Shown here piece after piece: positions 16,644 through 28,988 of a DNA stretch of 64,000 bases. Location: contig NSJJ01000013.1 of NCBI GenBank assembly GCA_002632355.1, positions 31,438-95,437 of the forward strand, in the 5' to 3' direction. Position 1 is the first letter of the stretch, and every line of letters begins with the position of its first letter. The notes under the pieces are model-generated. The model was not told where the DNA came from. It made no database searches and saw only the letters and a program-made list of their open reading frames with translations. This stretch comes from Sulfuricella denitrificans. GTDB taxonomy: Bacteria; Pseudomonadota; Gammaproteobacteria; Burkholderiales; Sulfuricellaceae. The translations under genes were made by a program, and so were the position numbers.

Positions 16644-19034
16644 TTATCCCTTTTCGGGGAAAACGACCTTCACCACATCCTTGAACTGTTTAGCGAAGTG
16701 GACCTTGACCCCCGCCCGGATGTGATCCGGCAACTCGTCAAAATCGCGCCGGTTGGCCTCGGGCATGATCAGTTCCATGATCTTGACGCGTCTTGCGGCA
16801 ATGACTTTCTCGCGCACGCCGCCAATCGCCAGCACTTCGCCGGTCAGGGTCAGTTCGCCGGTCATGGCCAGAGGCCGGGCGATTTTCTGGTTGCGCGCAA
16901 GGGAGAGCAGCGCCGTCGCCATGGTGACGCCAGCACTGGGGCCATCCTTGGGCGTGGCACCCTCGGGCAGGTGCAGGTGCACGAAGGCCTCGTCGAAGAA
17001 TTTCAGATCACCCTTGTACTCCTTGAGGTGAGACGAGATATAGCTGTAGGCAATTTCGGCAGACTCCTTCATCACGTCGCCGAGCTGACCGGTGAGCTTG
17101 AAACCGCGGTTGCGGGTATGCACCCTGGTCGCCTCAATTGAAAGGGTGGTTCCTCCCATCGCGGTCCATGCCAGCCCGGTAATCACGCCGATACCGCTAA
17201 GCGGCTTCTCCTGGGTGAATACCGGCTTGCCCAGGTAATCCTCCACCTGAGCAACGTTGATGCGAGACACTTCTTCATCTCCGCTCATGCGCTTCACCAC
17301 CGACTTCCTGACCAGGCGACCAAGCTGTTTCTCCAGGTTGCGCACACCGGCTTCGCGCGCATAGCCATCGATCACGTGCTTCAGTGCCACATCGCTGATA
17401 GACAACTCGCCGCGCTTGAGGCCCGTTTTTTCCAGTTGCTTGGGCCACAAGTGGTGTTTGGCAATCGCCACTTTCTCGGCAGTGATGTAGCCCGACAGCC
17501 GGATCACTTCCATGCGGTCGAGCAAGGGCCCGGGAATGGTGTCGAGCTGGTTGGCGGTACAGACGAACAAGACTTTGGACAAATCAAAGCGCACGTCGAG
17601 GTAATGATCGAGAAAATCGCTGTTCTGCTCCGGGTCGAGCACTTCCAGCAGGGATGAGGCCGGATCGCCATGATAGGAGGCGCCGATCTTGTCCACTTCA
17701 TCGAGCATGATGACCGGATTCTGCGTGTCGCATTCCTTGATGGCCTGAATAAATTTGCCCGGCATGGCGCCGATATAGGTGCGCCGATGGCCCTTGATCT
17801 CGGCCTCGTCGCGCATGCCGCCAAGCGAGAAACGGTAGAACTTGCGCCCCAGCGCATCGGCGATGGAACGCCCGATGGAGGTCTTGCCCACGCCGGGCGG
17901 GCCCACCAGCAACACGATGGAACCAGCGATTTCACCTTTCAGCGCACCCACCGCGAGGAATTCGATAATGCGCTCCTTGACGTCCTCCAGACCGTCATGA
18001 TCGCGGTCGAGAATCTTGCGCGCGCGCTTGAGGTCGAGCTTGTCCTTTGAATATTTTCCCCATGGCAGTTGTGTCAGCCAGTCGAGGTAGTTGCGCGTAA
18101 CGGCATATTCCGGCGATCCGGTTTCGAGCAGGGAAAGTTTCTGCATCTCCTCGTCTACGCGCTTCTGCGCTGCCTCTGTCAGCTTGAGCTTGGTGAGGCG
18201 CTCCTGAAAACGCTCGATCTCGGCTGTCTTGTCATCCTTGGCGAGGCCCAGTTCCTTCTGAATCGTCTTCAACTGCTCGCGCAGGAAAAACTCGCGTTGC
18301 TGCTTGGTCATTTTCTCATCGACCTGCTCACGAATCTGCGACTGCAGACGGGCGACATCCAGCTCCTTCTTGATCAGCACCAGCACCTTTTCCATGCGGC
18401 GGCGCAGATTCAGGGCTTCCAGCACATCCTGCAACTTTTCCTTGGAGGCCGTGGTGAGGGAAGCGGCAAAATCGGTCAGCAAGGACGGCTCGTTCGGGCT
18501 GAAGCGATTCAGAAAAAATTTAAGCTCCTCGCTATACAGGGGGTTGAGCGGCAAGAGCTCCTTGATGGAATTGATGATCGCCATCGCATAGGCCTTCACC
18601 TCGTCGCTATTGGCGCCCCGGCTGTCACTGATGTATTCCACCTGCGCCAGGTATGGCGCCTTTCTGGATAACCATTTGACGATACGAAAACGCCGCTGGC
18701 CTTCAGCGATGAACTGGATCTTGCCCTCGGTGCGCACCGGATGGTGCATGTGCACTGCAGTCCCGGTGGCATAAAAATCCTGAGGCGTGACGTCGTCGGC
18801 AGAGTTGGGCCGCACCAGCACCAGGCCGACCATCTTGTGCTCGGTCTCGCCGATTTTTTCCACCGTTTCCAGCCATGGCCCCATATTCATCAGCAGGGGC
18901 AGGGTCTGGGCGGGGAAAAATGGCCGTTCGGTAAGCGGTAACAGGTACAGGGTATCGGGCAACACCTGTTGTTGCAGCGCCAGTTCGGTAGACTCGATCA
19001 CTTCACCTTCAATCGCTTCATTTGCTTCGGGCAT
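16644..19034 (-). CDS. lon: ATP-dependent Lon protease
   Basis: A 796-residue cytosolic AAA+ serine protease that degrades misfolded and regulatory proteins. It has the N-terminal LON domain (LPLTERPFFPAQTLPLL, EGQRRFRI), a coiled-coil segment, Walker A GPPGVGKTS, Walker B VIMLDEVDK, and the protease domain with catalytic Ser in GPSAGVTMA and Lys in the GGVREKVIAARR block. A longer frame reaches 19094, but MPEANEAIEGEV (19034) is the likely start because residues before it do not resemble Lon. A heat-shock-type promoter sits just upstream. Confidence 0.93.
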   Translation of the reverse strand: MPEANEAIEGEVIESTELALQQQVLPDTLYLLPLTERPFFPAQTLPLLMNMGPWLETVEKIGETEHKMVGLVLVRPNSADDVTPQDFYATGTAVHMHHPVRTEGKIQFIAEGQRRFRIVKWLSRKAPYLAQVEYISDSRGANSDEVKAYAMAIINSIKELLPLNPLYSEELKFFLNRFSPNEPSLLTDFAASLTTASKEKLQDVLEALNLRRRMEKVLVLIKKELDVARLQSQIREQVDEKMTKQQREFFLREQLKTIQKELGLAKDDKTAEIERFQERLTKLKLTEAAQKRVDEEMQKLSLLETGSPEYAVTRNYLDWLTQLPWGKYSKDKLDLKRARKILDRDHDGLEDVKERIIEFLAVGALKGEIAGSIVLLVGPPGVGKTSIGRSIADALGRKFYRFSLGGMRDEAEIKGHRRTYIGAMPGKFIQAIKECDTQNPVIMLDEVDKIGASYHGDPASSLLEVLDPEQNSDFLDHYLDVRFDLSKVLFVCTANQLDTIPGPLLDRMEVIRLSGYITAEKVAIAKHHLWPKQLEKTGLKRGELSISDVALKHVIDGYAREAGVRNLEKQLGRLVRKSVVKRMSGDEEVSRINVAQVEDYLGKPVFTQEKPLSGIGVITGLAWTAMGGTTLSIEATRVHTRNRGFKLTGQLGDVMKESAEIAYSYISSHLKEYKGDLKFFDEAFVHLHLPEGATPKDGPSAGVTMATALLSLARNQKIARPLAMTGELTLTGEVLAIGGVREKVIAARRVKIMELIMPEANRRDFDELPDHIRAGVKVHFAKQFKDVVKVVFPEKG

Positions 19035-19069
19035 GTTGCTTTTCCAATTTGATATCCAGTGATTGAAAT

Positions 19070-19095
19070 TTGTGGCCGGACAGCGACAATTCAAG
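19070..19095 (-). promoter_or_regulatory. Sigma32-like promoter of lon
   Basis: Read on the minus strand, CTTGAA (perfect sigma32 -35) is followed after 14 bases by CCACAA, which matches four of six positions of the heat-shock -10 CCCCAT. Its distance to the lon ATG (~35 bases) fits a transcription start. Lon is a heat-shock gene in many proteobacteria, which supports the call. Confidence 0.5.
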
Positions 19096-19121
19096 CCCGG
19101 ACTTCACATACAATAGGATTC

Positions 19122-19700
19122 ATGAACCGATTCCATGTCCTGCTGCTCGTGCTCGCTTCAAGTGCCACAGCCGCCGCTTTCGAGTTCCCCCCGGGTTCGC
19201 GCCCCCCTCCGGTCGTGTTGGCTGGCGGCACGGTCCAGCTTGCCTTCAGTCCGGAGGATGATACCGGCGCCATGGTGGTCTCGGCGATTCATGAGTCAAG
19301 AAAACAGATTCTTGTTCAGGCTTTCAGTTTTACCCATCGCAAAATCGCTCAGGCGCTGATCGAAGCCAGGCATCGCGGCGTAGACGTACAACTGATCGCG
19401 GATGGAGAACAAATTCGAAAAATGCAGCGCGGGCTGATACCGGAAATCGCTGCCGCTGGAATCCCCACTTTTGTTGATCGGGAACATGACAGCGCACATA
19501 GCAAGATCATGGTCATCGATGCAGACTCGACCCAATCGGCTGTTATCACGGGTTCATTCAATTTCACCCATGCAGCTCAGTACAGGAATGCGGAAAATCT
19601 GCTGATCTTCCGTGGCAATCAAGCACTGACCCAGGCTTACCTGAAAAACTGGCAGCACCACCGCACCCATTCACAAGTTTTCGAGGCCCAGCGCTACTGA
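19122..19700 (+). CDS. Phospholipase D-like / Nuc-type endonuclease, exported
   Basis: A 192-residue protein with a signal peptide (MNRFHVLLLVLASSATAAA) and one HKD motif, HSKIMVID, followed by ITGSFNFT. That single-motif layout is typical of the small Nuc/PLD endonucleases that work as dimers. The likely substrate is a phosphodiester (DNA or lipid) in the periplasm, but specificity cannot be read. The ATG at the signal peptide with AGGA upstream is preferred over an in-frame start 63 bases earlier. It overlaps the MscS gene by one base (TGATG). Confidence 0.85.
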   Translation: MNRFHVLLLVLASSATAAAFEFPPGSRPPPVVLAGGTVQLAFSPEDDTGAMVVSAIHESRKQILVQAFSFTHRKIAQALIEARHRGVDVQLIADGEQIRKMQRGLIPEIAAAGIPTFVDREHDSAHSKIMVIDADSTQSAVITGSFNFTHAAQYRNAENLLIFRGNQALTQAYLKNWQHHRTHSQVFEAQRY

Positions 19701-20962
19701 TGCAAAACAACCAGGAAATACGTAATCTGATTTTCGAGCTGCTGAATGACCTTGGCCAGACTTCGATATTATGGCAGCTTGCTGCGCTTGTACTGAGCCT
19801 GGCTGCTGCGTGGCTGCTTACACGTCTGGTTCGCAGGCAGATTCCACAACAGGAAGGCGCATGGAAACTGGGCATGGGCGGGGTAGACCGGGTCATTTTT
19901 CCACTCACCGCGCTACTGCTGGTACTGGTGGCAAAGACCCTGCTCAAGCACTGGCATTCCATCAGCGTGCTGAATCTTGCCATCCCGCTTTTGCTTTCAC
20001 TCGCCCTGATAAGATTCTCCGTTTACATGCTGCGACATATCTTTAGTCCCGGCGGATGGGTACAGACCTCGGAGCGTTTCATCGCAATTCTGATCTGGAG
20101 TGGCGTGGCCTTGCACATCACTGGCTTTCTGCCAGAAATCCTGGGTGTACTGGATGATTTCAGCTTTCACATCGGCAAGCAGAAAGTTTCGCTGCTGATG
20201 ATACTGAGCGCCCTGCTTTCCATTGCCGTGACACTTTTATTCGTGTTGTGGCTGGCTTCAACACTGGAAAAACGCCTGATGGCGGCAGACAAACTCGACA
20301 TGAGCCTGCGCGTGGTACTGACCAAACTCATCCGCGCCGGTCTGTTACTGCTGGGCATACTGTTCGCACTGCCCATTGCCGGCATCGACGTTACCGTACT
20401 CTCCGTGTTTGGTGGCGCACTGGGCGTGGGCATCGGATTCGGCCTGCAGAAAATTGCCAGCAATTACGTCAGCGGCTTCATCATTTTGCTGGACCGTTCC
20501 ATCCGCATCGGCGATCTGGTCACGGTAGAAAGCCGTTATGGCACTGTCACCAGCATCACCTCGCGCTACGTCGTGGTCAAAGGCCTGGATGGAACCGAAG
20601 CCATTATTCCCAATGAAGCGCTGATCACTTCTACCGTGCTGAATCACTCCTACACCAATCATGAAGTGCGGATTTCCATCCCGGTCCAGGTCAGTTACGA
20701 CAGCGACCTGAGAAAAGCCACGCAAATCATGCTGGAAGCCGCAGGCAACCAGCCCCGCGTACTGAAGGAACCCGAACCCAGGGCTTTCCTGAAGAGTTTC
20801 GGTGAAAGCGGGATCGATCTGGAAATGAGTATCTGGATCAACGACCCTGAAGAAGGCCAGCTCAACCTGAGGTCCGACATCAACTGGGAAATCTGGCAGA
20901 AGTTCCAGCAGGCCGGCATCGAAATTCCCTTCCCGCAGCGTGTGATCAAGCTCCTGCAGTAA
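19700..20962 (+). CDS. MscS-family mechanosensitive channel
   Basis: A 420-residue inner-membrane channel. Four to five hydrophobic helices occupy residues ~20-230. The pore-lining helix and beta domain signature GALGVGIGFGLQKIASNYVSGF, then ILLDRSIRIGDLV, is textbook MscS. The C-terminal alpha/beta domain follows to the end (RVIKLLQ). It opens under hypo-osmotic tension to release solutes. The extra N-terminal helices make it longer than E. coli MscS (286 aa). It is coupled by a one-base overlap to the upstream PLD-like gene and followed six bases later by a PilZ gene. Confidence 0.9.
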   Translation: MQNNQEIRNLIFELLNDLGQTSILWQLAALVLSLAAAWLLTRLVRRQIPQQEGAWKLGMGGVDRVIFPLTALLLVLVAKTLLKHWHSISVLNLAIPLLLSLALIRFSVYMLRHIFSPGGWVQTSERFIAILIWSGVALHITGFLPEILGVLDDFSFHIGKQKVSLLMILSALLSIAVTLLFVLWLASTLEKRLMAADKLDMSLRVVLTKLIRAGLLLLGILFALPIAGIDVTVLSVFGGALGVGIGFGLQKIASNYVSGFIILLDRSIRIGDLVTVESRYGTVTSITSRYVVVKGLDGTEAIIPNEALITSTVLNHSYTNHEVRISIPVQVSYDSDLRKATQIMLEAAGNQPRVLKEPEPRAFLKSFGESGIDLEMSIWINDPEEGQLNLRSDINWEIWQKFQQAGIEIPFPQRVIKLLQ

Positions 20963-20968
20963 CCCAGA

Positions 20969-21670
20969 ATGGCCACTCAATCAGCGATGCAAAACGAAGA
21001 TGACATTTTCGAACGGCTCAAGCTGCATGTAGGTGACCGCCTGCAAATCGAGCTCCCCACCCCGCGCCACGAGCAGCGCTATTTCACCAGCCTGGTGGGT
21101 TATGTCAGCGGTCTCAGCATACTGGTCCGCAACCCGATCGTAAACGGACTTTCCTTGCCTATGCGGGATAATGAAACGCTGATCGTGCGGGGATTTTCCG
21201 GCATCGAAACTTTCTCCTTCGAAACGGCAGTCGAACGCGTCTGCCTCTCCCCTTTTCCCTACCTCCACCTGACCTACCCCCATACCATCCGCACCGTTCC
21301 GGTGCGGAATGAAGTCCGCGTCAAAACCAGCATCCCTGTCAAGGTCAGGATAGGACAAAGGGAAATGCCTGTTGATGCCGTAATTTCGAATATCAGTTCC
21401 GGCGGCATCCTGATCGATTCCGAGGAAGAGTTGGGAAATGCCCATGACGAAATTGAAGTTTCGTTCCATATTACCGTACAGCCCAATGATTATCAGGCGC
21501 ACATCGAGACCCGGGCCGTGATTCAGAATGCCATGATTCAGGGCAACCCCAATGGAGGCATGCTGTTTCAGTATGGCGTCAAACTTCTCAACCTCCAGAG
21601 CAGCCAGGCTATTCTTTTACAGAACCTGATCTACCAGTCTTTGCTCGAAGATCATCACAATATCGCCTAA
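20969..21670 (+). CDS. PilZ domain c-di-GMP receptor, YcgR-like
   Basis: A 233-residue cytosolic protein with two domains: an N-terminal YcgR/PilZN-like beta domain (~10-115, LKLHVGDRLQIELP...SLVGYVSGLSILVRNP) and a C-terminal PilZ domain (~120-228). The PilZ c-di-GMP contacts are the Arg-rich start RNEVRVKTSIPVKVR and NISSGG. YcgR-type proteins brake flagella or alter surface behaviour when c-di-GMP is high. No flagellar genes are present in the window. It sits right behind the MscS gene and upstream of a GGDEF-EAL gene. Confidence 0.85.
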   Translation: MATQSAMQNEDDIFERLKLHVGDRLQIELPTPRHEQRYFTSLVGYVSGLSILVRNPIVNGLSLPMRDNETLIVRGFSGIETFSFETAVERVCLSPFPYLHLTYPHTIRTVPVRNEVRVKTSIPVKVRIGQREMPVDAVISNISSGGILIDSEEELGNAHDEIEVSFHITVQPNDYQAHIETRAVIQNAMIQGNPNGGMLFQYGVKLLNLQSSQAILLQNLIYQSLLEDHHNIA

Positions 21671-21793
21671 TTCAATGATATGTAGATATATTTCATAATA
21701 TTTCTATTTAATAAAAATGTAATATACTCACGCTTTTTCAGAATCCGCATGCACGAGAGGCATTGACCGGATCAGACCTGTTTCAGGCAAGGC

Positions 21794-23482
21794 ATGGCGA
21801 ATCACCCCACAAGCAAGGTATCGACTTCGAATTCGCCCCTGGGCTATCTCGAACAGGCGAATGATGCGGTCTTCGTCATGGGTGAAGACATGCGACTCCG
21901 TCTCGCCAATGCCGTGCTTGCCCAATGGATGAACGAAAAAAGCCCTGCCCCGGGGTGTTCCGTTCTGACTCGTCTGATCGGACTCAGCAAAAGCATCGAT
22001 CTATTCGTGCATAAATGCGAAATTGCCCTCAGCGGCACGCCGGTTCGCTTTGAGTGCCTGATACGTCCCCAGAACAGCATGCTGCGCTGGACAGAAATCT
22101 CGCTCAATCGAGTCACATCGAATCATCCGGACACGGAGATACTTGCCATTGCACGCGATATCAGCGCGACCCGGAATGAGATTGCAAAACTCAGGCACCA
22201 GTCCAGCCATGACGAACTGACCGGCCTGTTAAACCGGCGCGAATTCACGCGCAAACTGAAATTACTGACTTTAAATCATCAAACAGACCATACCCTGCTT
22301 TACCTCGACCTGGATCAATTCAAGGTAATCAACGACGCTTGCGGCCATCAGGCCGGAGATGACCTGCTGGAGCGACTTGCCAGACTGCTCGCGGAAACCC
22401 TCCAGGGTAACGGCACCCTGGCACGTATGGGTGGCGATCAATTTGCCATTCTGCTGGAAGACATCACGCCTGAAAATGCCCGGAAAATTACAAATGCCAT
22501 TCGAGACGCTGTCGCTGGCTTCCGCTTTTTCTGGGAAAACAAGTATTTCGATATGAGCACCAGTATCGGGATCGCCGTCATCAAGGCAGATAACGTAAGC
22601 GTGGACTGTGTTTTGAGCGCTGCAAACTCGGCTTGTCTTGTGGCGAAGAGCAAGGGAAGAAACCAGATTCATGTCCATGCCGACAGTATCGAATGTGCTT
22701 TTCTGAAACGCGAAACTGCATGGATATCGCGCATTACAGATGCCTTCGAGAATGACCGTTTCCGGCTTTATTACCAGAACATCCTGTCCATCGATTCAGT
22801 TTTCGGGTGCTTCAGTCACCGGGAAATTTTGTTGCGCATGATAGACGAAGACGGACATGAGATAACTCCAGGTGAATTCGTTCCGGCTGCAGAAAAATAC
22901 CACCTCATGCCGCTCATTGACCGCTGGGTGATCCGCACCCTGTTTTATCGCAATGCCGCATTGTGGCGAGGCGCCTTGAAGATGCTGGAGAACGGAGAAA
23001 GCAATTCCATGCCGCTATGCAGCATCAACATATCCGGCGCCAGCCTCAACGACGATTATTTCCCGATTTTTTTACGCGACCAGTTGAATCTTCACCAGAT
23101 TCCGCCACGCTCGATATGCTTCGAGATAACCGAAACCGTGGCCATCAACAATCTGGAAAAAGCGAGTTCCCTGATCAGGGAAATGAAGACACTGGGATTC
23201 CGTTTTTCACTGGACGACTTTGGCAGCGGCATGTCGTCCTTTGCCTACCTGAAATCCCTGCCCGTTGATTTTCTGAAAATCGACGGGTCTCTGGTCAAGA
23301 ATCTGGACCACGACAAAACCGATTACTGCATGGTGGAAGCGATCAACAAAATCGCTCAGGAAATGGGCATCAAGACCATTGCCGAGTTTGTCGGGAATCA
23401 CATCGTGCTTGAAAAACTGCAGGCCATCGGCGTGGATTTTGCCCAAGGCTACTGCATCCACGAACCCGAACATCTGCATTGA
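21794..23482 (+). CDS. PAS-GGDEF-EAL protein, probable c-di-GMP phosphodiesterase
   Basis: A 562-residue soluble signalling protein: PAS-like domain (~12-125), GGDEF domain (~135-295) and EAL domain (~310-560). The cyclase motif is changed to GGDQF (213-217), and no RxxD inhibitory site precedes it, so cyclase activity is doubtful. The EAL motif reads E-I-L (344-346), but later catalytic blocks are intact: NISG, FEITET, LDDFGSG (DDFG at 474-477) and FLKIDGSLV. I infer a phosphodiesterase with a regulatory GGDEF. An AT-rich 123-bp gap in front probably holds its promoter. Confidence 0.87.
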   Translation: MANHPTSKVSTSNSPLGYLEQANDAVFVMGEDMRLRLANAVLAQWMNEKSPAPGCSVLTRLIGLSKSIDLFVHKCEIALSGTPVRFECLIRPQNSMLRWTEISLNRVTSNHPDTEILAIARDISATRNEIAKLRHQSSHDELTGLLNRREFTRKLKLLTLNHQTDHTLLYLDLDQFKVINDACGHQAGDDLLERLARLLAETLQGNGTLARMGGDQFAILLEDITPENARKITNAIRDAVAGFRFFWENKYFDMSTSIGIAVIKADNVSVDCVLSAANSACLVAKSKGRNQIHVHADSIECAFLKRETAWISRITDAFENDRFRLYYQNILSIDSVFGCFSHREILLRMIDEDGHEITPGEFVPAAEKYHLMPLIDRWVIRTLFYRNAALWRGALKMLENGESNSMPLCSINISGASLNDDYFPIFLRDQLNLHQIPPRSICFEITETVAINNLEKASSLIREMKTLGFRFSLDDFGSGMSSFAYLKSLPVDFLKIDGSLVKNLDHDKTDYCMVEAINKIAQEMGIKTIAEFVGNHIVLEKLQAIGVDFAQGYCIHEPEHLH

Positions 23483-23488
23483 CCTGAA

Positions 23489-26110
<2,622 letters not shown>

Positions 26111-26149
26111 GCGTGCTTTCCAAATTATTCAATCGTGACTACAAAATTT

Positions 26150-26506
26150 TCAAAAACGTTGTGTTTCCATGATGCGCAGTCCAATCGACTGCCCGCCAAT
26201 GATCGCGGCGCTTTCCACCACACCCGTGACATTGACGGTTTCATTGACCGCTGGCAGCTTGTCATGTGCAATCACCGTCACCTCGCCGCTGCCGTCATCC
26301 ACGACATACATGGAAAGATCGATCAGCGGAATCTTGACGATATCCCTGACCTTGCCGCGGATGCGCACTTCCTTGCCTTCGAACTGCGCTGGCGCTTCCA
26401 CAATCTCTTTCAGCGGCGTCTGTCCGAACGGCAGATAGTTACATCCGGACAACAGCAGCAGACAAGACAACGCCATTCCAGAAAAAACAGGCTTCATTTG
26501 CATCAC
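26150..26506 (-). CDS. OB-fold lipoprotein
   Basis: A 118-residue probable lipoprotein. The signal sequence ends in lipobox LLSGC (Cys ~22), followed by a ~95-residue beta-rich OB-fold domain (EGKEVRIRGKVRDI, MYVVDDGSGEVTVIAHDKLP, VNVTGVVE). It resembles the nucleic-acid-binding-fold (tOB/BOF-like) periplasmic proteins of unknown function. It overlaps the recX stop by 4 bases, so it is translated with the recA-recX string although it acts outside the cytoplasm. A role in DNA repair is not implied by this position alone. Confidence 0.7.
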   Translation of the reverse strand: MMQMKPVFSGMALSCLLLLSGCNYLPFGQTPLKEIVEAPAQFEGKEVRIRGKVRDIVKIPLIDLSMYVVDDGSGEVTVIAHDKLPAVNETVNVTGVVESAAIIGGQSIGLRIMETQRF

Positions 26507-26943
26507 TCTCCGCCACCCCGCAATACTTTGCCGATAGTGCCGGAACTGAAGCCGCGGCTCATCAAGAAACGCATCTGCTTCGCCCGTTCCCTGGCATCCT
26601 GCGGCAGGGCGCCAAATTTCTTCGCCCAGACCGCACGCGCCGTTTCCAGCTCGCTTTCCCGCAAATCAGGCAGAATTGCCGCCACTGCATCCGCGCTGAT
26701 GCCTTTTTCCTTCAGTTCATGAACAATGCGCTGGGCGCCGAATTTACTCCGGCGCGCATGCACGACCTGCTCGGTGAAACGTGCTTCCGACAACCATCCA
26801 CGCGCGGCAAAATCATCAAGCAGGGACTCTACTTCATGCTCGTGCTCGGCATGGGGCGCCAGCTTGCGTTTCAACTCAAGACGCGAATATTCGCGCCGCG
26901 AGAGAAAACCAAGTGCACGCTCTCTGAGACCGGGATCAGGCAT
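26503..26943 (-). CDS. recX: Recombination regulatory protein RecX
   Basis: A 146-residue RecX made of three-helix repeats ([52 protein letters not shown]). RecX binds RecA filaments and limits their activity. The gene overlaps the recA 3' end by 8 bases and the lipoprotein gene by 4, so the three are translationally coupled. Length is normal. Confidence 0.92.
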   Translation of the reverse strand: MPDPGLRERALGFLSRREYSRLELKRKLAPHAEHEHEVESLLDDFAARGWLSEARFTEQVVHARRSKFGAQRIVHELKEKGISADAVAAILPDLRESELETARAVWAKKFGALPQDARERAKQMRFLMSRGFSSGTIGKVLRGGGE

Positions 26944-27967
26944 CCACGGTGTCAGGGTCGACCGTGGTCGGCAAGCCGCTCACGCCGACCGCCTCGCGTA
27001 CCCTGGCCTCGATCTCGGCAGCGATCTCCTTGTGCTCGCGCAGGAACTCACGTGAATTGTCCTTGCCCTGGCCGATTTTTTCGCCCTTGTAGCTGTACCA
27101 GGCACCGGATTTCTCGACGAATTTGTGCTCCACGCCCATGTCGATAATCTCGCCTTCGCGCGAAATGCCCTCGCCATAGAGAATATCGAATTCGGCCTGC
27201 TTGAAAGGAGGGGCGACCTTGTTCTTGACCACCTTGACGCGGGTCTCGGAACCGATCACTTCCTCGCCTTTCTTGATCGCGCCGGTACGACGGATATCCA
27301 GGCGCACCGAGGCGTAGAACTTAAGGGCGTTACCGCCAGTGGTGGTTTCCGGGTTACCGAACATGACGCCGATTTTCATGCGGATCTGGTTGATGAAGAT
27401 CACCAGGGTGTTGGTACGCTTGATATTGGCAGTCAGCTTCCGGAGCGCCTGCGACATCAGGCGGGCCTGCAGTCCCATGTGGGAATCGCCCATCTCGCCC
27501 TCGATTTCGGCCTTGGGGGTCAGCGCGGCGACCGAGTCGACCACCACGATATCGACCGAGCCCGAGCGCACCAGCATGTCGGCGATTTCCAGCGCCTGCT
27601 CGCCGGTATCCGGCTGGGAGATCAGCAGGTCGGCCACCTTCACGCCGAGCTTCTGGGCATATTGCGGATCGAGCGCATGTTCCGCGTCGATAAAAGCGGC
27701 GGTGCCACCCAGTTTCTGCATCTCCGCGATCACCTGCAGGGTCAGCGTGGTCTTGCCGGACGATTCCGGACCGTAGATTTCCACCACCCGGCCGCGCGGC
27801 AGGCCGCCCACGCCAAGCGCGATATCCAGTCCCAGCGAACCGGTGGATACCACCTGAATGTCCTGCGACGCGGCGTGATCGCCCAGGCGCATGATGGAAC
27901 CCTTGCCGAACTGTTTCTCGATCTGGCTCAGGGCTGCGGCAAGCGCCTTGCTTTTATTCTCGTCCAT
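26936..27967 (-). CDS. recA: Recombinase RecA
   Basis: A 343-residue RecA with Walker [10 protein letters not shown], Walker [11 protein letters not shown], the L2 loop region ([30 protein letters not shown]) and the C-terminal domain. It forms filaments on single-stranded DNA for recombination and SOS induction. The 33-base gap to pncC shows no CTGT-N8-ACAG LexA box, so any SOS control must lie inside pncC or further upstream. No intein is present. Confidence 0.98.
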   Translation of the reverse strand: MDENKSKALAAALSQIEKQFGKGSIMRLGDHAASQDIQVVSTGSLGLDIALGVGGLPRGRVVEIYGPESSGKTTLTLQVIAEMQKLGGTAAFIDAEHALDPQYAQKLGVKVADLLISQPDTGEQALEIADMLVRSGSVDIVVVDSVAALTPKAEIEGEMGDSHMGLQARLMSQALRKLTANIKRTNTLVIFINQIRMKIGVMFGNPETTTGGNALKFYASVRLDIRRTGAIKKGEEVIGSETRVKVVKNKVAPPFKQAEFDILYGEGISREGEIIDMGVEHKFVEKSGAWYSYKGEKIGQGKDNSREFLREHKEIAAEIEARVREAVGVSGLPTTVDPDTVDA

Positions 27968-28000
27968 GGTTTTTCCTTAAATCTTGACTTGCGGATTATG

Positions 28001-28489
28001 TCACAGTTGCAGAAGTGCTAAAACACCTTGCAGGGCATGCGCAACAGCCTGATGCCGAACGCTGAAACGATCCCCTGCAAAGACACAACGTTCACTCTTC
28101 AGCGGCCCGTTTCTGACCGCCCAGGCAAAGCATACCGTACCCACTGGCTTGTCAGGTGAGCCACCGCCGGGACCGGCAATGCCGCTGATCGCCAGGGAAA
28201 TATCGGCCTGGCTATGCAATAGCGTGCCAGCGGCCATCTCACAGACGGTCGCTTCACTGACAGCACCCGTATTTTCCAGCGTCTCGGCCTGCACCCCCAG
28301 CATCTCCTGCTTGGAGGCATTGGTGTAGGTAATGAAGCCGCGGTCATACCAGGACGAACTGCCAGCCACCGCCGTCACAGACTCGCCCACCCATCCGCCG
28401 GTGCAGGATTCCGCCGTGGCCAGCGTCCAGCCGCGCGCTTTCAGGGCATGGCCGGTTTCTTCGGCCAGGTGGAACAGGGACTCATCCAT
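28001..28489 (-). CDS. pncC: Nicotinamide-nucleotide amidase PncC (CinA C-terminal domain type)
   Basis: A 162-residue stand-alone CinA C-terminal domain. Conserved blocks are ATAESCTGGWVGESVTAVAGSS, YDRGFITYTNASKQEMLGV, AISGIAGPGGGSPDKPVGTVCFAW and the final VRHQAVAHALQGV. It deamidates NMN back to nicotinic acid mononucleotide in pyridine nucleotide salvage. The chosen ATG (MDESLFHLAEE) overlaps the pgpA stop by 8 bases; an upstream Met (28543) would add unrelated residues. Position before recA is a known arrangement. Confidence 0.9.
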   Translation of the reverse strand: MDESLFHLAEETGHALKARGWTLATAESCTGGWVGESVTAVAGSSSWYDRGFITYTNASKQEMLGVQAETLENTGAVSEATVCEMAAGTLLHSQADISLAISGIAGPGGGSPDKPVGTVCFAWAVRNGPLKSERCVFAGDRFSVRHQAVAHALQGVLALLQL

Positions 28490-28988
28490 AAAAATGCTCC
28501 AGCAGTTTGAGCACAGCGAGCGCATAGCCCGCTGCCAGCACATCGTCCAGCATCACCCCGAAGCCGCCCTTGACGTGCTGATCGAAATAACGGATGGGAA
28601 AAGGTTTCCAGATATCGAACAGACGGAACAGCAGGAAGGCGATGCCGAACCACAGCCAGGTGGGCGGCGTAAACGCCAGGATCAGCCACATTGCCACGAT
28701 CTCGTCCCACACGATGCCGCCATGGTCGGATACGCCCAGCGCCTTGCCGGTCAGGTCGCAAAACCAGATCCCGATGACAAAGGCCAGCGCCACTACAAGC
28801 AGCAATGGCCACAGTGAAAGAAAACCGGCCAGCGCCATGAAGAGGGGAATCGCCAGCAGCGACCCCGCTGTTCCCGGCGCAACAGGCGACAGACCGGAGC
28901 CAAAGCCCAGCGAGAAGAAATGGGCCGGGTGGGAAAATAGCAACTTCAGATCCGGCGTATTATGCAAAATGGTCAAATCCTTTCGCAT
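28482..28988 (-). CDS. pgpA: Phosphatidylglycerophosphatase A
   Basis: A 168-residue inner-membrane enzyme that dephosphorylates phosphatidylglycerophosphate to phosphatidylglycerol. The PgpA signature GFGSGLSPVAPGTAGSLLAIPLF is intact, followed by three further hydrophobic helices and the acidic DHGGIVWDEIVAMW and FDQHVKGGFGVMLDDV blocks. The N-terminus overlaps the thiL stop by 29 bases. The thiL-pgpA order is standard in proteobacteria. Confidence 0.93.
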   Translation of the reverse strand: MRKDLTILHNTPDLKLLFSHPAHFFSLGFGSGLSPVAPGTAGSLLAIPLFMALAGFLSLWPLLLVVALAFVIGIWFCDLTGKALGVSDHGGIVWDEIVAMWLILAFTPPTWLWFGIAFLLFRLFDIWKPFPIRYFDQHVKGGFGVMLDDVLAAGYALAVLKLLEHFYG

